Under the pieces are notes generated by a model. The model was given only the letters and a program-made list of their open reading frames with translations, ran no database searches and had not been told where the DNA came from. Below are positions 58,470 to 64,000 of a stretch of 64,000 bases of DNA, piece by piece. This DNA is from Solwaraspora sp. WMMA2056 (lineage in GTDB: Bacteria; Actinomycetota; Actinomycetes; Mycobacteriales; Micromonosporaceae), in NCBI RefSeq assembly GCF_030345095.1, contig NZ_CP128360.1, forward strand, positions 124,001 to 188,000, given 5' to 3'. The translations under genes and the position numbers were made by a program. Position 1 is the first letter of the stretch; each line of letters starts with the position of its first letter.

Positions 58470-60219
58470 TCAGGGCTGTTCGTCGGCCTCGTCCGTCGGG
58501 TCCGCCGCCTGCTTGAGCAGCCAGCTCAACCCGGAGCGGCGGGCCACCACGGTGATCCGGTCCCGGGCGTGCAGCCGGTAGCCGGCCGCCGGCAACCAGA
58601 TCGGGCCCGGCTCGCCGAACTGGGCGAACGCGATGACCCGTACCCCCGGGTTGGTGCCGACCGCGGCCAGGGTCTGCCCGTCGAGCACCGACCCCGGCGC
58701 GACGATCACCTCGGCGACCAGCAGCACGTGCCGGCTCACCGGGATCGTCGCGATCACCTCCCGGTCCATCAGCGCCGCCGCGAACGCCGGCGCCGCCAGG
58801 TACGACACGCTGCGGGAGACCCCGATGTTGAAGGCCCGCTGGATCCGTCCGGCGAAGTCGCCGTCGAACAGCCGCAGGACGACGGTGACGTCCGGGTTCA
58901 GCTCCCGCGCGTAGAGCGCCGCCTGCAGGTTCGTCACGTCGTCGGTGGAGACCACCACCAGCGCCCGGCAGGTCTGCACCGAGGCACTGCGTAGCGTCTC
59001 GACCTGGGAACCGTCACCGATGACCACCGCCACGTCGATGTCCCGGGCGACCGCCGCTCCCCGCGCCTGCGGATCGGTGTCGACGCCGACCACCTCGACG
59101 CCGAGGTCGTGCAGTTGCCACATCACCCGGGTGCCGACGTTTCCCAACCCGACCACCACGACGTGGCCGATCCGCTCCGGGCGGGCCCGCCCGTCGGTCA
59201 GCGCCAGCCGGGCGTTCACCACCCCGTCGACCACGGCGGCGGTGAGCAGCGGAATCAACGCCAGCCCGGCCAGGCTGAGCACCACCTGCATCACCTGGAC
59301 CGCCGCCGACTTGCCCAGATCCGGATCGGCGCCGCTGAGGGTCATCACCACGGTCAGGTAGACCGCCTGGGCGACGCTGACCCCCTCCGCCCGCGACAGC
59401 AGCACACCGAAGACCACCACCACGGCCAGTACGCCGAGAGTCGCCATGCCGATCTTCCGGGTGGCGAACGAACGCAGCGCTCGTACCGGGTTGCGCCAGA
59501 TCCGCGCCCGCTGCCGGGCGCGGGCGATCCGCCCGGGCCGCCGGCACCGGCCCCACCTGCGCCCCGGCCGCCTCGGCCAGCACCAGGTCGGCGCTGTCGG
59601 CGTCGGCCGGCAGCACCCGTGGGTGGCCAGGGTCGCGCAGGTCGGCCAGCCCGCACACGACATGCTCCGGGCGGACCTCGTCACGGCGGGCCACGTGCAG
59701 GGTCCGGCCGCCGTGGCGGAAGTGGGTCGGCGACACCACACCGAGCGCCGCCGCGACGAACGCCGGTGCCGCCATCGACGCGTCGGAGAGCACCTCACAG
59801 TCGGCGAACAGGCGTTTCACCCGGCTACCGAGCCGGGTGTTGAACATCCGCATCACCACCCGCAGGTTCGGCTCGACCTCCTGGGCGCAGAGCGCGGCGT
59901 CGATGTTGCCGACGTCGTCCTGGTCGAGCAGGGCCAGCCCCCGGGCACCGGCCAGCCCGGCGCTGCGGAACGTCCGCTCGGTGAGCCGGTCGGCCCGCAA
60001 CAGCCGGATCCCCTTGATCGACCGCATGTCCGGGCCGTCCGGCCGAGGCCGGGTCGGCACGATCACCGTGACCAGTGCCGACGCCGCGACCAGCTCACCG
60101 ACCACGCGGTACGCCAGCGGGTCCTGCCCACAGACGATGTAGTGCGGACGGTTGTCGGCGGTGCCACGCCACCGGCCGCCCACGCGGCGGGCCCGGTCAC
60201 GCCAGGGGTCGGCAACCAT
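58470..60219 (-). pseudogene. Two-RCK ion channel/TrkA-type protein, frameshifted
   Basis: Two overlapping minus-strand frames complete each other. From ATG 60219, VADPWRDRARRVGG through DNRPHYIVCGQDPLAYRVVG gives an N-terminal RCK domain up to about 59560. The second frame, from about 59530, continues ARIWRNPVRALRSFATRKIG, a pore region and a second RCK (GHVVVVGLGNVGTRVM), plus a C-terminal RCK_C/TrkA_C domain. One base shifts the frame between about 59530 and 59575. The pore reads MTLSGADPD where K channels have TVGYG, so selectivity is unusual. It may be a true pseudogene, a sequencing error in the GC-rich run, or recoding; the intact remainder favours error or a recent mutation. Confidence 0.78.
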
Positions 60220-60324
60220 GCCCGGGATGGTAGTAACCCGCGGCACGCGCGGGGTGACCGTAAAGCCGCTCGCCGCGCCACAGTGACCGGCACACTGGAC
60301 GCACCGGCGTCGTCAGGAGGAGCG

Positions 60325-61872
60325 GTGGGACTGTCCCGAGCGGTCGGCCGGATGTTCGGCGTACGGGCCGAGGTGTCGCCGGCCGACGCGACCGGCACCG
60401 ATCAGGTCGCCGCCGGCACCGACGCCCTGGTGGTCGGTGGCGGCATCGCCGGCATGTCGGCGGCGATCGTGCTCGCCGAACGCGGCGTACGGGTGACCGT
60501 GCTGGAACGCGCCGCGCAGCTCGGCGGACGGCTCGCCGCCTGGCCGGAGACGCTCCACGACGGCACCGTCCAACCCGTCGACCACGGCTTCCACGCCTTC
60601 TTCCGGCAGTACTACAACTGGCGGTCGATTCTGCGCCGCGCCGATCCGGCGCTGGGCATGCTGCACCCGGTCGACGGGTATCCGGTGTGGTCGGCGCAGT
60701 GGCCGCCGGAGGAGTTCGGCCGGTTGCCGACCACCCCGCCGGTCAACCTGCTGGCGCTGCTGCTGCGCAGCCCGAGCCTGCGGCTGCGGCAGCTGCGCGA
60801 GATGGACCGGGCGGCGGCGCTGCCGCTGCTGGCCTTCCATCCGGAGCGGACCTACCAGGACCTCGACGGGCGCAGCGCGGCCGACCTGCTGGACTCGCTG
60901 CGGCTGCCGGACCGGGCGCGGGCGATGCTGTTCGAGGTCTTCTCGCATTCGTTCTTCAACCACGAACGCGACATGTCCGCCGCCGAACTGGTCGCCAGCT
61001 TTCACTTCTACTTCCTGGGCAACCCGGAAGGGCTCGGCTTCGACGCCCCGGACCGTGACTACGACACCGCGATCTGGCAGCCGCTGCAGGAGCATCTGCG
61101 CCGGCACGGTGGTCGGGTGGTCACCGGTGACGAGGTACGCGGCGTCACCCCGCGTCGGGCCAACGGTTGGCAGGTGCGGTGCGCCTCCGGTGCCGCGCAC
61201 ACCGCCCGGTACGTGGTTCTGGCCGTCGACCCGCCGGCGTTGCGGGCGCTGCTGGCCGAGTCGCCCCGGTTGGCGCAGGACGCGCCGACGCTGGCCGATC
61301 AGGTCGGCGGGCTGGGCGTCGGGCCGCCGTACGCGGTCGCCCGGTTCTGGCTCGACGGTGACGTCGCCGCCGACCGACCGGTCTTCTGTGGAGTATCGCG
61401 GCAGCCGACGCTGGACTCGGTCACCCTCTATCACCGGCTGGAGCACCAGGCCCGGCAGTGGGCGCAGCGGCACCGGGGGGCGGTGCTGGAGCTGCACGCG
61501 TACGCCTGCCCGGAGCAGGTGCCCGCCGAGGTGCTGGCCGAACGGATGCGGACCGAGTTGGTGACCCTCTGGCCGGAGGTGGCGGCGCTGCCGGTGCGGC
61601 AGGTCCGGGCCCGGGTCGAGGCCCAGGCGCCGGCGTTCGCGCCGGGGGCGGCCCACCGGCGGCCCGGGGTGGTCACCGACGCCGACGGGCTCTTCCTCGC
61701 CGGCGACGGGATCGGCACCGACGTGCCGAGTGCGTTGATGGAACGGGCGGCGGTGACCGGAATCCTCGCCGCGAACCACATCCTGCGCCGGGAGGGTGCG
61801 GCCACCGAGCCACTGCGGGCGATCCGCCGGTACGGGCTGCTGGCCCGTACCCGGTCGACGGCCCACCGATGA
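60325..61872 (+). CDS. CrtU-like FAD-dependent oxidoreductase
   Basis: 515 residues from GTG 60325 with an AGGAGG RBS. FAD motif VVGGGIAGMSAAIVLAERGV, then the CrtU/CruE/phytoene-desaturase-type blocks QPVDHGFHAFFRQYYNWRSI, FEVFSHSFFNHE and FHFYFLGNPEGLGFD. The C-terminal LFLAGDGIGTDVPSALMERA closes the FAD site. Relatives desaturate and methylate carotenoid rings (isorenieratene pathway), but no carotenoid gene is next to it, so the substrate is uncertain. It is divergent from the channel gene. Confidence 0.82.
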   Translation: MGLSRAVGRMFGVRAEVSPADATGTDQVAAGTDALVVGGGIAGMSAAIVLAERGVRVTVLERAAQLGGRLAAWPETLHDGTVQPVDHGFHAFFRQYYNWRSILRRADPALGMLHPVDGYPVWSAQWPPEEFGRLPTTPPVNLLALLLRSPSLRLRQLREMDRAAALPLLAFHPERTYQDLDGRSAADLLDSLRLPDRARAMLFEVFSHSFFNHERDMSAAELVASFHFYFLGNPEGLGFDAPDRDYDTAIWQPLQEHLRRHGGRVVTGDEVRGVTPRRANGWQVRCASGAAHTARYVVLAVDPPALRALLAESPRLAQDAPTLADQVGGLGVGPPYAVARFWLDGDVAADRPVFCGVSRQPTLDSVTLYHRLEHQARQWAQRHRGAVLELHAYACPEQVPAEVLAERMRTELVTLWPEVAALPVRQVRARVEAQAPAFAPGAAHRRPGVVTDADGLFLAGDGIGTDVPSALMERAAVTGILAANHILRREGAATEPLRAIRRYGLLARTRSTAHR

Positions 61873-61901
61873 CGATGGTGGGCCGCCGGCCGGGGTGGTG
61901 A

Positions 61902-62606
61902 TCAGCTGGTCTGCTCGACCGCGTCCCGGATGGTGACCAGCTCGGCGGCGGCCTCCTCGCCGGTGCTGAAGTAGAACACGTACATCACCAGGGCACCGCG
62001 GCTGGTCCAGACGCAGACCCCGCCGGGGATGCCTTCGAGGTCGGCGTCACCGCACCGCGCCGAGCCGCCCTTGGGGCCGGCGTCCACGTCGGTCACGTTG
62101 GTCATGCCGAAGCCCATGGCGTCGCCGTTGGTCGCGTCCGCCAACTCCTGGTCGGGATCGGCGATGATGCCGGACGCCCCGGCGATCATGATCAGGTCTT
62201 CCTGCTCGATGTCGCCGTAGAACGCGCCGATCGTGCTGGACGACTCGGGCACGTCGGTCTTCAGCCCGGTGGCCACCTCCTCGGCCAGGGACTGGAACTC
62301 CGGATCGGTGCTCAGCGCCCGGCCGGCCAGGGTCTCCGGGGTGACGAGCCGGGTCTGGCTGGCCTGGACGACCTCGTCGACGGTGTCACGGACCAGGAAG
62401 TAGATCGCCGTCGCACCGCCGAGGCAGAGCACCAGCACGACGGCGAGAACGATCAGGATGATCTTCCCGGCCTTGGACTTCTTCGGCGGCGCGGCCATCG
62501 GCGCGACGGGCTGACCGCCGTACGCCGGATCCATCGGAACGCCAGCCGGCGGCATCGGCTGCCCGGTCGGGCCAGCGGGTTGCTGCGGCTGCGAGGGGTC
62601 GGACAT
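61902..62606 (-). CDS. Proline-rich membrane-anchored protein, function unknown
   Basis: 234 residues from ATG 62606 (AGGAG RBS). The N-terminal 45 residues are rich in Pro, Gln and Gly (PSQPQQPAGPTGQPMPPAGV). KKSKAGKIILIVLAVVLVLC is a single membrane span with a basic flank, and the remaining 160 residues should lie outside the cell. Two or three Cys occur in SARCGDADL and GGVCVWTS. No known family is recognised; such proteins are frequent near the actinobacterial envelope. Confidence 0.75.
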   Translation of the reverse strand: MSDPSQPQQPAGPTGQPMPPAGVPMDPAYGGQPVAPMAAPPKKSKAGKIILIVLAVVLVLCLGGATAIYFLVRDTVDEVVQASQTRLVTPETLAGRALSTDPEFQSLAEEVATGLKTDVPESSSTIGAFYGDIEQEDLIMIAGASGIIADPDQELADATNGDAMGFGMTNVTDVDAGPKGGSARCGDADLEGIPGGVCVWTSRGALVMYVFYFSTGEEAAAELVTIRDAVEQTS

Positions 62607-62947
62607 GTTCCACCTGCTCCTAGATAAGAGATTCCCCGTGCCCGCGGACCGCCGACGGTGAGAACCACCTGAGCGCCGGCTGTGCGGGACGGCTGATCCT
62701 AGCGACGCCGAGCGACAAACGATCGCCCCGCGACCGCCGCCGGGCCGCGATCGCGGCCAACTCGTGATCAGGAGTGGGAAGGCCTGCACACCGACGGGCT
62801 GTCGCCGGCCGGCCCGGCCGGTCGGACGGACCGGTACTGCGGCAGACCGGTATACCTGTGAGGAATAATCATTCCCCAGAGGAATACCGGCCGAACCGGT
62901 ACACCGAGAGAGCGTCGTAACGGAGGGTGACATCACCCTCGTGGTGC
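62607..62947. other. Intergenic region between tRNA-Thr and the anchored protein
   Basis: Contains GGAAT/ATTCC palindrome arrays near 62861-62885 (two interlocked copies) and a hairpin next to the tRNA. No gene is seen. Confidence 0.4.
62923..62940 (-). terminator. Short hairpin after tRNA-Thr
   Basis: GAGGGTG and CACCCTC pair around a four-base loop a few bases after the CCA end. It is probably a processing or termination signal and lacks a T-run. Confidence 0.4.
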
Positions 62948-63024
62948 TGGAGCCCCCGGCCGGGCTCGAACCGGCGACATCTCGCTTACAAGGCGAGTGC
63001 TCTGGCCAACTGAGCTACAGGGGC
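62948..63024 (-). tRNA. tRNA-Thr (anticodon TGT)
   Basis: A 77-base cloverleaf including an encoded CCA. The acceptor stem GCCCCTG pairs with CGGGGGC. The D-arm begins with TAGCTCAGTTGG. The anticodon stem CTCGC-GCGAG encloses CTTGTAA, giving anticodon TGT for codon ACA. The T-arm GCCGGTTCGAGCCCGGC fits. It is on the minus strand, and no element has inserted at its 3' end. Confidence 0.97.
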
Positions 63025-63359
63025 AGGTGTTCCGGGGTCAGCATAGCCACTGACGTGGCGTTACCGCCGCATCGGCCGGTCTGTCCGATCGATCTTTCCC
63101 GTTGTACGGGGCGGTGCGGGCGTCCGGATGGGCCGGCCGGGGTGGCATACACCACCATGGTTTCCGTTAAGTCCGGAATCAGCGGTAACGGTAGCCCGTC
63201 CCGGCCTTGGCAGCCGGGCAAAACCCGTTTACCGTGGCGTGACACGTGCGACACGACGCCAGGCGGCTGCGTGCCCACGCGTGGGCCGGCGTACGGCGCC
63301 GGCCGCTCCTTCACTCGGATCGTCCGGCACGTTCCTGCCGGTGAAAGGAAGCATCGACC
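63025..63359. other. Leader/promoter region of the sugar ABC ATPase
   Basis: About 335 bases containing the inverted words CCGTTA (63165-63170) and TAACGG (63185-63190) before the gene, and the tRNA-Thr promoter on the other strand. No ORF is convincing. Confidence 0.4.

Positions 63360-64000
<641 letters not shown>

Noticed and set aside
62948..63024. tRNA-Thr as an integration site
   Set aside because: No integrase or 3'-end duplication lies near it; the integrase remnant is about 7 kb away with no matching repeat seen.

Overview
The window is a high-GC actinomycete chromosome segment. The GC-saturated third positions, twin CIRCE sites on groEL, single-domain Csp, Cdc48-like AAA ATPase, DUF3263 and DUF4032 proteins, ini locus, and a REP-like inverted repeat of a kind I associate with Micromonospora all point to the family Micromonosporaceae. 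The genus cannot be fixed from this sequence alone. Most genes are housekeeping or accessory-metabolic. There is one tRNA and no rRNA.

Layout. 0-17.8 kb holds mostly ordinary metabolism: a GlcD-type oxidase (cut by the window edge), glpD, a membrane-anchored subtilisin, several GNAT acetyltransferases, groEL with two CIRCE operators, a cold-shock protein, a class-A beta-lactamase-like hydrolase, an M28 peptidase, paaN, thrC under a SAM-I riboswitch, and an inositol-monophosphatase-family enzyme. 18.4-23.1 kb is a compact six-gene minus-strand operon: a 40-residue Cys-rich peptide gene, a radical SAM/SPASM enzyme, a PqqD-like protein, an S26B-type signal-peptidase-like protein, an ABC ATPase and an ABC-2 permease. 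It reads as a complete RiPP (ribosomally made, post-translationally modified peptide) pathway: precursor, modification, recognition, cleavage, export. It is the best candidate for an undescribed system here.

24.2-37.8 kb is an expanded counterpart of the mycobacterial iniBAC locus. A dynamin-like GTPase, a membrane-spanning Hsp70-family protein and a membrane protein with an SH3-like tail are on the minus strand. A LuxR-family regulator, an IniB-like repeat protein and an IniA-like dynamin GTPase are on the plus strand. The set suggests a cell-envelope stress module. 37.8-48.5 kb carries two ABC-2 exporters (one ATPase is fused to a secreted-type alpha/beta hydrolase), a two-domain Cdc48-like AAA ATPase, a PP2C-like phosphatase and small genes. 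48.6-52.7 kb is an amino-sugar operon (SIS isomerase/deaminase, ROK kinase, NagA) facing a divergent DeoR regulator.

52.7-56.3 kb looks like the decayed remnant of an actinomycete integrative element: three small genes, a KorSA-like GntR repressor, a Pif-like NUDIX protein and a frameshifted, truncated integrase. An HD-domain gene sits at its edge. 56.3-64 kb returns to chromosomal genes: a PAP2 phosphatase, DUF4032, a two-RCK channel interrupted by a frameshift, a CrtU-like FAD enzyme, a membrane-anchored protein, tRNA-Thr(TGT), and the start of an MsiK/UgpC-type sugar ABC ATPase.
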